In this document: positions 43,039 through 52,735 of the stretch, piece by piece
How positions within the stretch are numbered: the first letter of the stretch is position 1
Layout: every line of letters begins with the position of its first letter
Assembly: GCA_039888615.1 (NCBI GenBank)
Contig: JBDQQS010000007.1
Source of the DNA: Flavimaribacter sp039888615
Lineage (GTDB): Bacteria; Pseudomonadota; Alphaproteobacteria; Rhizobiales; Rhizobiaceae
DNA length: 64,000 nt
Reading direction: 5' to 3' (one strand)
Position numbers and translations under genes: made by a program
The notes under the pieces: model-generated
Databases searched by the model: none
What the model was told of the DNA's origin: nothing
Seen by the model: the letters and a program-made list of their open reading frames with translations, nothing else

Positions 43039-44819
43039 TCTCCTGTCTCCTTGACAGCTTCCACCGGCCGGACAAGCTTCTGCCTGGGTCCGAAAGCCGC
43101 CACCTGACCGTCTCTCAAGCAAAGGACCTTGTTGCTGACGGCCATGGCGGACGGACGATGGGATACGATGATGACGATCGAACCCTTCTCGCGCAGGGTC
43201 TGGATTGCCTCTGTCAGCGCAGCTTCTCCATTGGCGTCGAGATTGGAGTTCGGCTCGTCGAGAATGACGACGAAGGGGTCTCCGAACAGGGCCCTGGCGA
43301 GCGCGATGCGCTGCTTCTGGCCGCCCGAGAGCGAATAGCCCGCCGATCCGATGACCGTGTTGTAGCCGTCCGGCAGACCCACGATCAATTCGTGAACGCC
43401 GGCGAGACGGGCCGCCTCGACAACGGCCGCCGGATCCGCCTCCCCGTCGAACCGCGCGATATTCGCAGCAACCGTTCCGTCGAACAGCTGGATGTCCTGC
43501 GGCAGGTAGCCGATGAAGGCGCCGATCCGGTCATCGGCCCACTGCTCGAGCTCGGCGCCGTCGAAACGCACGTCGCCCGACATGCGCGGGATCGCGCCGG
43601 CGATGCCTCGCACCAATGTCGATTTGCCCGATCCGGAGGGGCCGACGACCGCCAATGCGTCGCCTGCCTCGAGATCGAAGGTCGCGGCCTTGACCACGGC
43701 CTGGCCGTCCGGACCACAGGTGAAGCGGTCGAGTTTCAGCGACTTGTTGGGCAAGGGCAGCGGAATGAGACCGGACGCTCCCTCATTCTCCCGCAGGATC
43801 TTGCGCAACTGGCCGAGGCTTCTGCGCGCCGTCACGAAGACCGGCCAGTTGCCGATCGCCGCTTCCACCGGCGCAAGCGCGCGCGCCGTCATGATGGAGG
43901 CCGCGATCATGACCCCTGCGGAGATCTCCTGCTGGATGACGAGCCAGGCGCCGACGGCGAGCATGGCTGACTGAAGCACCATGCGCGTGCTCTTGATCAT
44001 GGTGGAGAACAGCGACGACCAGTCCGCAGCGTGGCGCTGTTTGTTCAGATAGTCGGTGTTGCTGTCGATCCAGCGGGCCGTCAGCGCGCCGGACATTCCC
44101 ATGGCCTGGATCGCTTCGGCGTTGCGGCGGGACTCCTCGATGCTGGAGGTGCGCCGACCGGCCGTCTGCATGGCGCTTTTCACCGCCTTGCGCGCAATGA
44201 GCTCGTTGATGATGATCAGGGTGAAGATGATCGCCGCGCCGGCAAGGGCGACATAACCCAGCAGGCTGGCGAACAGGAAGACAATCCCCAGATAGAACGG
44301 CAGCCAGGGCATGTCGAAGATCGCCGCCGGACCGGATCCGGCGAGGAATGCGCGAATATTGTCGAGATCCTGAACGGGTCTGATCGCCGCGCCTTTTGCG
44401 CCGAACCTGACCGGCAGGACTGTCGATGTCCGGAACGCCAGACCCGACAAGCGGTTGTCCACGTCCTGGCTGATCCGGGTGAATATGCGGCTTCTCAATC
44501 CGTCGAGCAGCGCCATGAAGCCGAAGAGCGCCAGCACCAGCCCGGATAGGGTGACCAGCGTCGGCACAGAGCCGCTTGCAAGCACCCGGTCATAGATCTG
44601 CAGCATGAAGATCGGTCCGGTAAGCATCAGCAGATTGATGACGGCGCTGACGACGGCGACGCCGGTGAAACATGCCCGAAGCGACCGGAAGGCGTCTCCT
44701 ACCGGATCGACGCTCTTGCCAGTCGGCGCGGCTCGGTCATCCGCGGCCTTCCCTGGATCAGCGTGTTTTGGCTTGGCCGGGGGAACCGACAAGTCCGCAT
44801 AATTTTCTGCAATGGACAT
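43035..44819 (-). CDS. Type I secretion ABC exporter (PrsD/AprD type)
   Basis: 594 aa from ATG 44819, preceded by GGGAG; an upstream in-frame ATG at 44846 has no ribosome site. N-terminal membrane domain of the type I secretion ATPase class without a C39 peptidase domain (FTGVAVVSAVINLLMLTGPIFMLQIYDRVL), then a nucleotide-binding domain with Walker A GPSGSGKST (393-401), LSGGQKQR signature and VVILDEPNSNLD. With the HlyD protein it should export the two divergent RTX proteins. Confidence 0.95.
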   Translation of the reverse strand: MSIAENYADLSVPPAKPKHADPGKAADDRAAPTGKSVDPVGDAFRSLRACFTGVAVVSAVINLLMLTGPIFMLQIYDRVLASGSVPTLVTLSGLVLALFGFMALLDGLRSRIFTRISQDVDNRLSGLAFRTSTVLPVRFGAKGAAIRPVQDLDNIRAFLAGSGPAAIFDMPWLPFYLGIVFLFASLLGYVALAGAAIIFTLIIINELIARKAVKSAMQTAGRRTSSIEESRRNAEAIQAMGMSGALTARWIDSNTDYLNKQRHAADWSSLFSTMIKSTRMVLQSAMLAVGAWLVIQQEISAGVMIAASIMTARALAPVEAAIGNWPVFVTARRSLGQLRKILRENEGASGLIPLPLPNKSLKLDRFTCGPDGQAVVKAATFDLEAGDALAVVGPSGSGKSTLVRGIAGAIPRMSGDVRFDGAELEQWADDRIGAFIGYLPQDIQLFDGTVAANIARFDGEADPAAVVEAARLAGVHELIVGLPDGYNTVIGSAGYSLSGGQKQRIALARALFGDPFVVILDEPNSNLDANGEAALTEAIQTLREKGSIVIIVSHRPSAMAVSNKVLCLRDGQVAAFGPRQKLVRPVEAVKETGE

Positions 44820-44846
44820 AACAGACGCTCCCGTTCGTCCTTTCAT

Positions 44847-45229
44847 GCCGGCCAGACGGCCGGTCGGATGCGCCGGATATAATGATACCCCTGGTTGAAT
44901 TCCACGCGGCTTCCATTAAAGATTCTTAATGCGGATCATTTCGGCTCACCGTAAGCGGTCTGAAAGATCGGCTTGTAATCCCGACACCTTGGTCGGCAGA
45001 GCCACGAATCCGTTTCGCAACGGCAGCCTGCGACGATCCGGCTCTTCCATATGCGACTAAAGATGCAATTTCAGGTCGAAACATTACCGGCGACTAACCC
45101 CTGGATTAAATCTCGTCCATGATGGTGCAAGCGGCATTGATCGAACACATTTCCTGTGTCTAAAGCCAACACCAATGACAGGGCAACTTTGCCCGACATT
45201 ATTGCGTCACGACAAAGGAGGACGATATT
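44847..45229. other. Intergenic region between exporter and RTX operons
   Basis: 383 bp carrying the divergent control region. I see a CCGGCC-AGAC-GGCCGG hairpin at 44848-44863 in the exporter leader and AAAGGAGG just before the first RTX gene, but no convincing operator or promoter. Confidence 0.5.
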
Positions 45230-48175
45230 ATGTCTGGATATCAATGGGATGAGCACTGGATCGAGCCCGACGACGGGGGAAGGATCAGCACCTGGACGTC
45301 ACTGAAACTGGGGCATAGCTTCCAGTTCACCAGCAACGGCACGTACCAGATGACAGATACCTATTATGACAACAGCTGGGACGTTGTCCCTGGCGGAACT
45401 TTGTCGTTCACCACGAGGCATTACGCCCATTCCACCATCATCGGAACCGACGGCGACGATGTAATCCACGGCAATGACGATTACTCCAAGGAGTATACGA
45501 TTCCATCAGGCCCCGGAGGTACGAACAAGGAAACCATCAAGCACGACGCCATCGGCGATACAATTTATGGTGGAGAAGGCGACGATATCATTTACGGCTA
45601 CGGCGGCAACGACTGGCTGGAAGGCGGGTCTGGCAACGATTTCCTTTACGGAGGCGATGGCGCGGACACGCTTATCGGCGGCAGCGGCAACGACTGGCTG
45701 TTTACCGGCAGCCTGAAGGACAATGAGGGAGACACGCTGACCGGTGGCGAGGGTTTCGACACTTTCGTCATCGGGGAACTGGAAGGCCCCAGCTACACGC
45801 ATTTCGACTGGGAATATTGGGGCAATCAGCTTGTAAACGCGTTTACCCAGACAGCTGGTGATATGGGCCTGATAGCGGTCAGCGGGAACAAAGCCTATCG
45901 CGGCCTTGTGCCGGTAATGTCGAATTTTATCGCAGCCCTGTCCTCTACCGGAGGGACGACAGTTACCCCCGCCCCTTCCGCCGCTTTCGTCGAGATAACC
46001 GATTTCGATCCGACGCGCGACGTCATCATCTTCCCGCTGGACGGAAGCTCCAAGCAGGGCATATTCCTGTCCGAGGACTACAATTTCGTCAGTGATTTCA
46101 GTTTCACGCAGGACCTCGACAACACCGCCGACAAGATTTTGACGGTCAAGTTCGATCAGCTTGCAGAGGAACTCGGCCTGGGATCGAACCTTGATACGGC
46201 CGAGAAGGCCGCCTTTATCGAGGCGCTGAAGCAGAACGCGATTCTGATCACCCAGGACGGAGTTTACAGGGGCATCAACGGCCCGACGCCCGTCGAGGGA
46301 TTCGATCCTGAGCTACTGGCCGGAATCGGCAATGGTTCGTACCTGATCCTTGGCGCCCATGGCGGCTTCACCGTCGAAGGCACGGTGTCGGACGATCTCG
46401 TCCTCGGAACCCAGTATGGCGATGTCCTTTATGGCTTTACGCCGGACGGCTATGAGGCCAGCAACGACGGCAACGACACATTGCACGGCTTCGGCGGAGA
46501 CGACGTGTTCTATGGCGGCGGCGGCAACAACTTTCTCTACGGTGGAGAAGGAAGCGACACAGCCTCCTACATATCGGCCAATCGCGGCATCACCGTCGAC
46601 ATGACGGACACATATTCCGACGCCAGCGGCCAGGAGTATTACGAGGTCGTCAACGGCCACGTGTACAAGATGGAACTCAACGGCGTGCTGACCGACGTCA
46701 TCGGCGTTGACCGCAACTACAGCATCGAGAACATTCGCGGAACCGAGTTCGACGACGACATCCGCGGAGACGCAAATTCGAACATCCTGATGGGCGGCGG
46801 CGGCGACGACTACCTGTTCGGCGACGACGGGGCGGACATACTGGCCGGAGGCGAAGGCGACGACACGCTGGAAGGCGGCAAGGGTCGCGACCTGTTCGTT
46901 CTGGACGGCGGCGAGAACACGATCGTCGACTTTGAACCCGGCGAAGACCACATCGAGATCGATTACGAAGCTTATGGAATTACCGGTCGCGACGACCTCG
47001 TCTATATCGGACCGGACGCCGATGGAAACGGCTATCTGCAGATCGCCGCGACCGGAGAGACGATCGCCATCCTGCAGAACATGACGGGCAAGACCTTCTC
47101 CATGGAGGTGGACATTCCAGAAAAGCTGTTCGCCGACGACGACAACGCAAGCAGCCTGACGGGAAGCGAATCGGCAAACTGGCTCTACGCCGGCAGAAGC
47201 GGCTTCACCAACCTCACCGGCGGCGACGGCGTCGACACTTTCATTTTGCGCGGCGGCTATGAACACTGGATCATGGATTTCTCGGTCGCCGAAGGCGAAG
47301 TCATCCATATCTCGGCAGACACCTACGGGCTTTCCGGGTTCGACGACCTCGTCATCCAGCAGTTCGGCGCGAACCGCTTTTTCGTTTTCGACGCCGAAGG
47401 AAACCCCATAACGCTGATCTCAGTCCAGGGATCTCAGGCCACGGCCGAGGACCTGCTGGGTCAGATCTATCTCGACGGGGTCCGCTACAATGACGATGCT
47501 GCCGATTCAGTAGAGGCAGGACCAACGCATGCGCTCAACATCTACGGCGTCGATGTTGAAAAGACCTACGCCGGCTATCAGTTCGACCCGGATCTCGACC
47601 GGGACGAAGCCATGGCACGATGGGCGGAGTCCGGCGACGACGTCATGACGGGATCATCGGCCGACGAGCTCTTCGTTCCCGGAGCGGGCAACAACACGAT
47701 CGACGGCGGCGAAGGCAACAACACCGTCTCCTATGCGGACAGCGCCGAAGGCGTCACCGTCTGGCTCGGCATGGCGGCCTACACCGATTCCAGAAGCGCC
47801 TCCGACGCGTTGAAGAACATCCAGAACTATATCGGCAGCGATTTCGACGACCGGATCTGGGGCAGCGACCAGGACAACATCATCGTTTCGGGCGCAGGAG
47901 ACGACTGGCTGAAAGGCGATGGCGGCGTCGATACGTTCTACCTCAATGGCGGCAGTAACGAGATCGCGGACCTCTGTATCGTTGACGGTGAAACGGTCCA
48001 CATCTCGATGGACGTCTACGGCGTCGACAGTCTTGATGACCTCGAGATCGTCTTCAAGGACGGATCGGACACCGATTTCTACGTGCAAATCGCCGGTTCG
48101 TCTTTTGTGATCGCCGACATCACCCAGGTCGGCAACGCCAACTTCAAGATCCAGGACTTCGTGGAACTCTACTAA
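45230..48175 (+). CDS. RTX calcium-binding exoprotein 1
   Basis: 981 aa, strongly acidic and rich in Gly and Asp. A unique N-terminal domain (1-75, MSGYQWDEHWIEPDDGGRIS) is followed by blocks of GGxGxDxxx nonapeptides: about 113-165 (GGEGDDIIYGYGGNDWLEGG, SGNDFLYGGDGADTLIGG), 408-440, 510-550 and 800-900 (GAGNNTIDGGEGNNTVSYAD, GAGDDWLKGDGG). The C-terminal 50 residues (SSFVIADITQVGNANFKIQ, ending DFVELY) fit an uncleaved type I secretion signal. No protease or lipase motif is seen, so adhesin, surface-layer or biofilm roles are possible. AAAGGAGG precedes the ATG. Confidence 0.93.
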   Translation: MSGYQWDEHWIEPDDGGRISTWTSLKLGHSFQFTSNGTYQMTDTYYDNSWDVVPGGTLSFTTRHYAHSTIIGTDGDDVIHGNDDYSKEYTIPSGPGGTNKETIKHDAIGDTIYGGEGDDIIYGYGGNDWLEGGSGNDFLYGGDGADTLIGGSGNDWLFTGSLKDNEGDTLTGGEGFDTFVIGELEGPSYTHFDWEYWGNQLVNAFTQTAGDMGLIAVSGNKAYRGLVPVMSNFIAALSSTGGTTVTPAPSAAFVEITDFDPTRDVIIFPLDGSSKQGIFLSEDYNFVSDFSFTQDLDNTADKILTVKFDQLAEELGLGSNLDTAEKAAFIEALKQNAILITQDGVYRGINGPTPVEGFDPELLAGIGNGSYLILGAHGGFTVEGTVSDDLVLGTQYGDVLYGFTPDGYEASNDGNDTLHGFGGDDVFYGGGGNNFLYGGEGSDTASYISANRGITVDMTDTYSDASGQEYYEVVNGHVYKMELNGVLTDVIGVDRNYSIENIRGTEFDDDIRGDANSNILMGGGGDDYLFGDDGADILAGGEGDDTLEGGKGRDLFVLDGGENTIVDFEPGEDHIEIDYEAYGITGRDDLVYIGPDADGNGYLQIAATGETIAILQNMTGKTFSMEVDIPEKLFADDDNASSLTGSESANWLYAGRSGFTNLTGGDGVDTFILRGGYEHWIMDFSVAEGEVIHISADTYGLSGFDDLVIQQFGANRFFVFDAEGNPITLISVQGSQATAEDLLGQIYLDGVRYNDDAADSVEAGPTHALNIYGVDVEKTYAGYQFDPDLDRDEAMARWAESGDDVMTGSSADELFVPGAGNNTIDGGEGNNTVSYADSAEGVTVWLGMAAYTDSRSASDALKNIQNYIGSDFDDRIWGSDQDNIIVSGAGDDWLKGDGGVDTFYLNGGSNEIADLCIVDGETVHISMDVYGVDSLDDLEIVFKDGSDTDFYVQIAGSSFVIADITQVGNANFKIQDFVELY

Positions 48176-48253
48176 CCGGCAATCAGGAGGCCGAAGCGGC
48201 CGAATATTTACTTTGATGATTGCAAGGGCGCAGCAGCCCAGGAGGACAAGATT

Positions 48254-51199
48254 ATGTCTGCCTATGAATGGGATGAACATCTGATCGAACCCGACGACGG
48301 GGGCAGGATCAGCACCTGGACGTCATTGGAACTGGGGCGAAGCTTCCAGTTCACCAGCACCGGCACGCACCAGATGACCGATACCTATTATGACAACAGC
48401 TGGAACGTTGTCCCTGGCGGAACTTTGTCGTTCACCACGAGGCATTACGCTCATTCCACCATCATCGGAACCGACGGCGACGATGTGATCCACGGCAATG
48501 ACGATTACTCCAAGGAGTATTCGATCACCTACGGCCCCGGAAACACAAATACGGTCACCATCAGGCATGACGCCATTGGCGACACAATATATGGCGGCGC
48601 TGGCGACGACATCATCTACGGTTACGGTGGAGACGACCGGCTGGAAGGCGGGTCGGGCGACGACTTTCTTCATGGCGGCGCCGGCGCCGACATCCTGATT
48701 GGGGGCACAGGCAACGACTGGCTGGTCACCGGCAGTCTGAAAAACAACGAGGGCGACACGTTGACCGGAGGCGAGGGTTTCGACACCTTCGTCATCGGAG
48801 AGATAGAACAATCCGTCTACAAGGCGTTCGATTGGGGAGAACAGACTTCCGAATTAATGAGCGGCCTGTTCTCCGACATGATCGATTTGGGCGTGGACCT
48901 GGGGTTCGGAGACGGCGGAGAACCGCTGAAGGAAATGGCGATGAGGATTGTTGAATTCATCGAAGCCTGTTCGTCCGCAAAAGGCGAAACGACGGCGCCG
49001 CCTTCCGCAGCCTTCGTCGAAATCACCGATTTCGATCCGACGCGGGACGTTATCATCTTCCCGCTGGACGGAAGCTCCAAGCAGGGCATATTCCTGTCCG
49101 AGGACTACAATTTCGTCAGCGATTTCAGTTTCACGCAGGACCTCGAAAACACCGCCGACAAGATCTTGACGGTCAAGTTCGATGAACTCGCCGAGGAACT
49201 TGGGCTTGGATCGAGCCTGGACGAGGCCGAAAAGGCGGCCTTCATCGAGGCGCTGAAGCAGAACGCCATCCTGATCCGGCCGGACGGAGCCTATCTGGGG
49301 ATAAACGGCTCAAAGAAGATCGAAGGCGTGGATCTGGACAAACTGGCGGAACTGGGAGACGGTTCTTATCTCATTCTCGGCGCCCATGGCGGCTTCACCG
49401 TCGAAGGCACGGTGTCCTACGACCTCGTTCTCGGAACCCAGTATGGCGACGTGCTCTACGGCTTTACGCCGGACGGCTACACCGCCAGCGACGACGGCAG
49501 CGACACGCTGCACGGTTTCGGCGGAGACGACGTGTTCTATGGCGGCGGCGGCAACAACTTTCTCTATGGAGGAGAAGGAAGCGACACCGCCTCCTATGTC
49601 ACCGCCAATCGTGGCATTACCGCCGACATGACGATCACCTATACGGACAGCAACGGCGAACAGTACTACGAGGTCGTCAACGGCCACGCCTACAGCGAAC
49701 AGATTGACGGCGTTGTACGAGAAGTAATCGGCGTCGACCGCAACTACAGCATCGAGAACATCCGCGGCACGGAATACGACGACGATATCCGCGGCGACGA
49801 GCAGTCGAACACGCTCATGGGCGGCGCCGGCGACGACACCCTCTACGGAGCCGGAGGCGCCGATGTGCTTGTCGGCGGGGCCGGCGACGACACGCTGGAA
49901 GGCGGCGAAGGACGCGACCTGTTCATCCTGGACGGCGGCGAGAACACCATCGTCGATTTCGAACCGGGCGACGATCATATCGAGGTCGACTACGAAGCCT
50001 ACGGCATTACCGGTCGCGACGATCTCGTCTATGTCGGACCGGACGCCAATGGAATCGGCTATCTGAGGATCGCCGCGACCGGCGAGACCATCGCCGTCCT
50101 GCAAAACATGAAAGGCAAGACCTTCTCCATTGAGGCGGACATTCCAACCAAGTTCTTTGCCGACGACGACAAGGGCGGCACAGTGACGGGAGACGATACA
50201 GCCAACTGGCTCTATGCGGGCAGGAGCGGCTACAGCAACCTCGTCGGCGCAGACGGCGCCGACAGCTTCCTGCTGCGCGGCGGCTATGAACACTGGATCA
50301 TGGATTTCTCGATTACTGAGGGAGAAGTGATCCATATCTCCGGCGACGCATACGGACTTTCCGGGTTCGACGATCTCGTCATCGAGCAGGTCGGCGGCAA
50401 CCGGTTCTTCATATTCGACGGCCAGACCGGAAACGTCATCACCCTGGTCACCGTCCAGGAGGACTACTGGACCATCGATGAGCTTCTGCAGCGGATCACG
50501 ATCGACGGAGAAGGCGTGGACGGATCCGTCACGGCCGGCGACGGCGTCGTGAACCCTTACGGGATGTTCGGGATCGATGTCGGCAAGATCCACGAAGGTT
50601 ATGACTTCGACCCGGACCTCTGCCAAAAAGACGCCATGGCCCGGTGGGCGGAGTCCGGCGACGACGTCATGACGGGCTCGGCGGCCAACGAGCTCTACGC
50701 GCCGGGAGCGGGAAACAACACGATCGACGGCGGCGAAGGCAACAACACGGTTACCTATGCGGACAGCGCCGAAGGCGTCACCATATGGCTCGGCATGGCG
50801 GCCTACACGGATTCCAGAAGCGCCTCCGACGAATTGAAAAACATTCAGAACTATATCGGCAGCGATTTCGACGACCGGATCTGGGGCAGCGACCAGGACA
50901 ATATCATCGTGTCGGGCGCCGGAGACGACTGGCTGAAAGGCGATGGCGGCGTCGACACGTTCTACCTGAATGGTGGCAGCAACGAGATCGCCGATTTCTG
51001 CATCGTTGACGGTGAAATGATCCACATTTCGAAGGAAATCTACAAGATCAACTGCCTTGACGACCTCGAGATCGTCTTCAAGGACGGATCTGACACCGAT
51101 TTCTATGTGCAAATCGCCAAGTCATGCTTCGTCATCGCCGACATCACCCAGATCGGCGACGCCAACTTCAAGATCCAGGACTTTGTGGAGCTGTACTGA
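48254..51199 (+). CDS. RTX calcium-binding exoprotein 2 (paralogue)
   Basis: 981 aa, identical in length to its neighbour and nearly identical over long tracts, including the N-terminal domain, the RTX blocks and the C-terminal secretion region. The largest difference is residues about 185-250, where a DWGEQTSELMSGLFSDMIDLG segment replaces an unrelated one in copy 1; scattered changes occur elsewhere. A 78-bp gap with a GGCCG-AAG-CGGCC hairpin at 48189-48201 and its own AGGAGG separate the copies, so they are probably cotranscribed. Same exporter assumed. Confidence 0.93.
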   Translation: MSAYEWDEHLIEPDDGGRISTWTSLELGRSFQFTSTGTHQMTDTYYDNSWNVVPGGTLSFTTRHYAHSTIIGTDGDDVIHGNDDYSKEYSITYGPGNTNTVTIRHDAIGDTIYGGAGDDIIYGYGGDDRLEGGSGDDFLHGGAGADILIGGTGNDWLVTGSLKNNEGDTLTGGEGFDTFVIGEIEQSVYKAFDWGEQTSELMSGLFSDMIDLGVDLGFGDGGEPLKEMAMRIVEFIEACSSAKGETTAPPSAAFVEITDFDPTRDVIIFPLDGSSKQGIFLSEDYNFVSDFSFTQDLENTADKILTVKFDELAEELGLGSSLDEAEKAAFIEALKQNAILIRPDGAYLGINGSKKIEGVDLDKLAELGDGSYLILGAHGGFTVEGTVSYDLVLGTQYGDVLYGFTPDGYTASDDGSDTLHGFGGDDVFYGGGGNNFLYGGEGSDTASYVTANRGITADMTITYTDSNGEQYYEVVNGHAYSEQIDGVVREVIGVDRNYSIENIRGTEYDDDIRGDEQSNTLMGGAGDDTLYGAGGADVLVGGAGDDTLEGGEGRDLFILDGGENTIVDFEPGDDHIEVDYEAYGITGRDDLVYVGPDANGIGYLRIAATGETIAVLQNMKGKTFSIEADIPTKFFADDDKGGTVTGDDTANWLYAGRSGYSNLVGADGADSFLLRGGYEHWIMDFSITEGEVIHISGDAYGLSGFDDLVIEQVGGNRFFIFDGQTGNVITLVTVQEDYWTIDELLQRITIDGEGVDGSVTAGDGVVNPYGMFGIDVGKIHEGYDFDPDLCQKDAMARWAESGDDVMTGSAANELYAPGAGNNTIDGGEGNNTVTYADSAEGVTIWLGMAAYTDSRSASDELKNIQNYIGSDFDDRIWGSDQDNIIVSGAGDDWLKGDGGVDTFYLNGGSNEIADFCIVDGEMIHISKEIYKINCLDDLEIVFKDGSDTDFYVQIAKSCFVIADITQIGDANFKIQDFVELY

Positions 51200-51201
51200 T
51201 A

Positions 51202-51223
51202 AAGGCGGCTCTCAAATCGCCTT
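51202..51223. terminator. Weak hairpin between convergent genes
   Basis: AAGGCG (51202-51207) and CGCCTT (51218-51223) form a 6-bp stem with a 10-nt loop right after the RTX 2 stop and before the deaminase-like stop. There is no clear T-tract, so its terminator role is tentative. Confidence 0.35.
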
Positions 51224-51224
51224 G

Positions 51225-51695
51225 CTATTCGATTTCCAGGGTATCGAGTTTGACGCCCGCTTCCCTGAGCATGATTTCGGAAACGTCGAAACTGTGATCG
51301 AGCGCCCCGTCGAATTCGGGCTTGGCGGGGCAACACACCCTGGAAATACCCGACTGTATGATCGAACGGGCGCAATCCGAACAGGGAAACCGGTTCACAT
51401 AGATCGTGCAGCCGCCAACCGGAACGCCAGCCCTCGCCGCATTGTAGATCGCGTTGCGCTCGGCGTGTTCGAACCAGAAGAACTTTTCGCCGCTGGCCCG
51501 ATCGAAGCGGCTGTCGTCATCGTCTTTCACGCCGCGGGGCAAACCGTTGTAACCAGTCGATCGGATCTCGAGCGCAGGCCCGACGATCACCGCTCCGACC
51601 TTGAAATCTCGGTCTTCGGTCCATTGAGAAATGTGATTGCTGAGGGCGAGAAACCTCTGATCCCACAGCTTCTGCTTTTCCGCACTGACTTCCAC
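51225..51695 (-). CDS. dCMP/cytidine deaminase-like zinc protein
   Basis: 156 aa with the zinc site H77-A-E79 (FEHAERNAIYNAARAG) and P104-C105-S-D-C108 of the dCMP deaminase class (ComEB-like). STGYNGLPRGVKDDD and CTIYVNRFPC are also typical. It would deaminate a deoxycytidylate-type nucleotide. GTG start at 51695 with CGGAG upstream. It stands alone downstream of the small membrane gene's terminator. Confidence 0.88.
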   Translation of the reverse strand: MEVSAEKQKLWDQRFLALSNHISQWTEDRDFKVGAVIVGPALEIRSTGYNGLPRGVKDDDDSRFDRASGEKFFWFEHAERNAIYNAARAGVPVGGCTIYVNRFPCSDCARSIIQSGISRVCCPAKPEFDGALDHSFDVSEIMLREAGVKLDTLEIE

Positions 51696-51762
51696 GCCAA
51701 ACTCCGAGTCTCAATTCGAGACTGGACCATACGGACCCCATGCTGGAAGCGCAATCTGGCCC

Positions 51763-51793
51763 AAACAAAAACGGCCCGGAAAATTCCGGGCCG
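51763..51793 (-). terminator. Rho-independent terminator
   Basis: On the minus strand CGGCCCGGAA and TTCCGGGCCG (10-bp stem, short loop) are followed by TTTTTGTTT. It lies 23 bp after the stop of the small PLDc_N-like gene and is the clearest intrinsic terminator in the window. Confidence 0.85.
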
Positions 51794-51815
51794 CCAAAAT
51801 CCGGTATCCGTTTGC

Positions 51816-52001
51816 CTAGACCGTCACGCTTCCAGCCGCCTTCGGGCCGGCAATCAGCCAGACGATGAAGCCGACGATCGGGAAGAAGATGATGCCAAGT
51901 ATCCACAACACCTTGGCGCCCGTGGCGGCGCCGCTCTGGACGACCTTGATGATCGCATAGATGTCGAGAATGAAGATCAGAATGCCGAACAGATATTCCA
52001 T
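51816..52001 (-). CDS. PLDc_N-type small membrane protein
   Basis: 61 aa with two helices: MEYLFGILIFILDIYAIIKVVQSG and AKVLWILGIIFFPIVGFIVWLIAGPK. The pattern (DIYAIIKVVQ, WILGIIFFPIVGFIVWLI) matches the PLD nuclease N-terminal-like domain found in small inner-membrane proteins of unknown function. Its own terminator follows. Confidence 0.8.
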   Translation of the reverse strand: MEYLFGILIFILDIYAIIKVVQSGAATGAKVLWILGIIFFPIVGFIVWLIAGPKAAGSVTV

Positions 52002-52043
52002 TGATAACTCCGTTGGTGGTTGCCGCTGACAGAAACAAAACCG

Positions 52044-52196
52044 TCAAGCGCGGTAGAAGTTCCGAAATTTTGCGTGGCGGGCCGCAAAGTGCGCCCGCGC
52101 TTCGTCTTCTTCACGCATATTCATGATCGCCGCGCTCATCGTGCCGAGAAACATCCCGCCGACAAGAATTGCGAGTAAACTCATTGCAGTAACCAT
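52044..52196 (-). CDS. Small membrane protein, 50 aa
   Basis: ATG 52196 is preceded by CGGAGATAGAG, a good ribosome site. The peptide has one N-terminal helix (MSLLAILVGGMFLGTMSAAIM, roughly 5-25) followed by a charged tail (NMREEDEARAHFAARHAKFRNFY). Not a recognised family. It lies 16 bp downstream of the PRC-barrel-like gene's stop, on the same strand, so it is probably cotranscribed with it. Confidence 0.6.
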   Translation of the reverse strand: MVTAMSLLAILVGGMFLGTMSAAIMNMREEDEARAHFAARHAKFRNFYRA

Positions 52197-52212
52197 CTCT
52201 ATCTCCGTTTGT

Positions 52213-52581
52213 TCAGCCCTCGGCGCCGGTCCGCGTTACGCGGTTCCTGGCGACCGGGATGCTGTCGATGTCGGAAGGCCGGATGACCACCTGCAGGTCG
52301 TCCACGCGAAGCACGCGCTCGGCGTCGACGCTGAAGGTCACCTGAACGGTTTCGTCTGTGTGGAATTCGGCGACCTCGATTGTTTCGATTTCGCCCTGAT
52401 CATCGACTGGAGCGTCCAGCACGTAACCAAGCGGGGTTCCCTTTTCAGACACGACAGTCAATCCAAGAACCGAATCGTTTGCCGGATGCGCTTTATCGTC
52501 AGCCGCCAATGCGGCCGCCGGCGTCAGCGCGACGCCTGCGGAAATGAACAGTGCTTTCATGGCTTTCAGGTGCGCCATCAT
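52213..52581 (-). CDS. Secreted PRC-barrel-like protein
   Basis: 122 aa with a signal peptide (to about residue 27, AALAAD). The VLGLTVVSEKGTPLGYVLDAPVDDQGEIETIEV stretch resembles a PRC-barrel strand set. AAAGGAGG precedes tandem ATGs at 52581/52578. Periplasmic; function unknown, with such proteins often stress-associated. Divergent from a small membrane protein gene about 155 bp away. Confidence 0.7.
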   Translation of the reverse strand: MMAHLKAMKALFISAGVALTPAAALAADDKAHPANDSVLGLTVVSEKGTPLGYVLDAPVDDQGEIETIEVAEFHTDETVQVTFSVDAERVLRVDDLQVVIRPSDIDSIPVARNRVTRTGAEG

Positions 52582-52735
52582 GAGCCTCCTTTGATGGACT
52601 GTTAACGCTGATCGCCTGGATTGGTTTCATCGCGGATGGACGAAGGGAGAGCGCGGCACCCTGCAAAAGCCCAGATTTCAGGAACTTTTCGGCGCGCCGC
52701 GGTTTATCACGTCACAGCCTGCAAGGAGGTCTGTC

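Noticed and set aside
49310..51112. 600-codon antisense open frame in RTX gene 2
   Set aside because: Mirror of the GGxGxDxxx repeats; no start signal, and the sense frame is a clear RTX protein.
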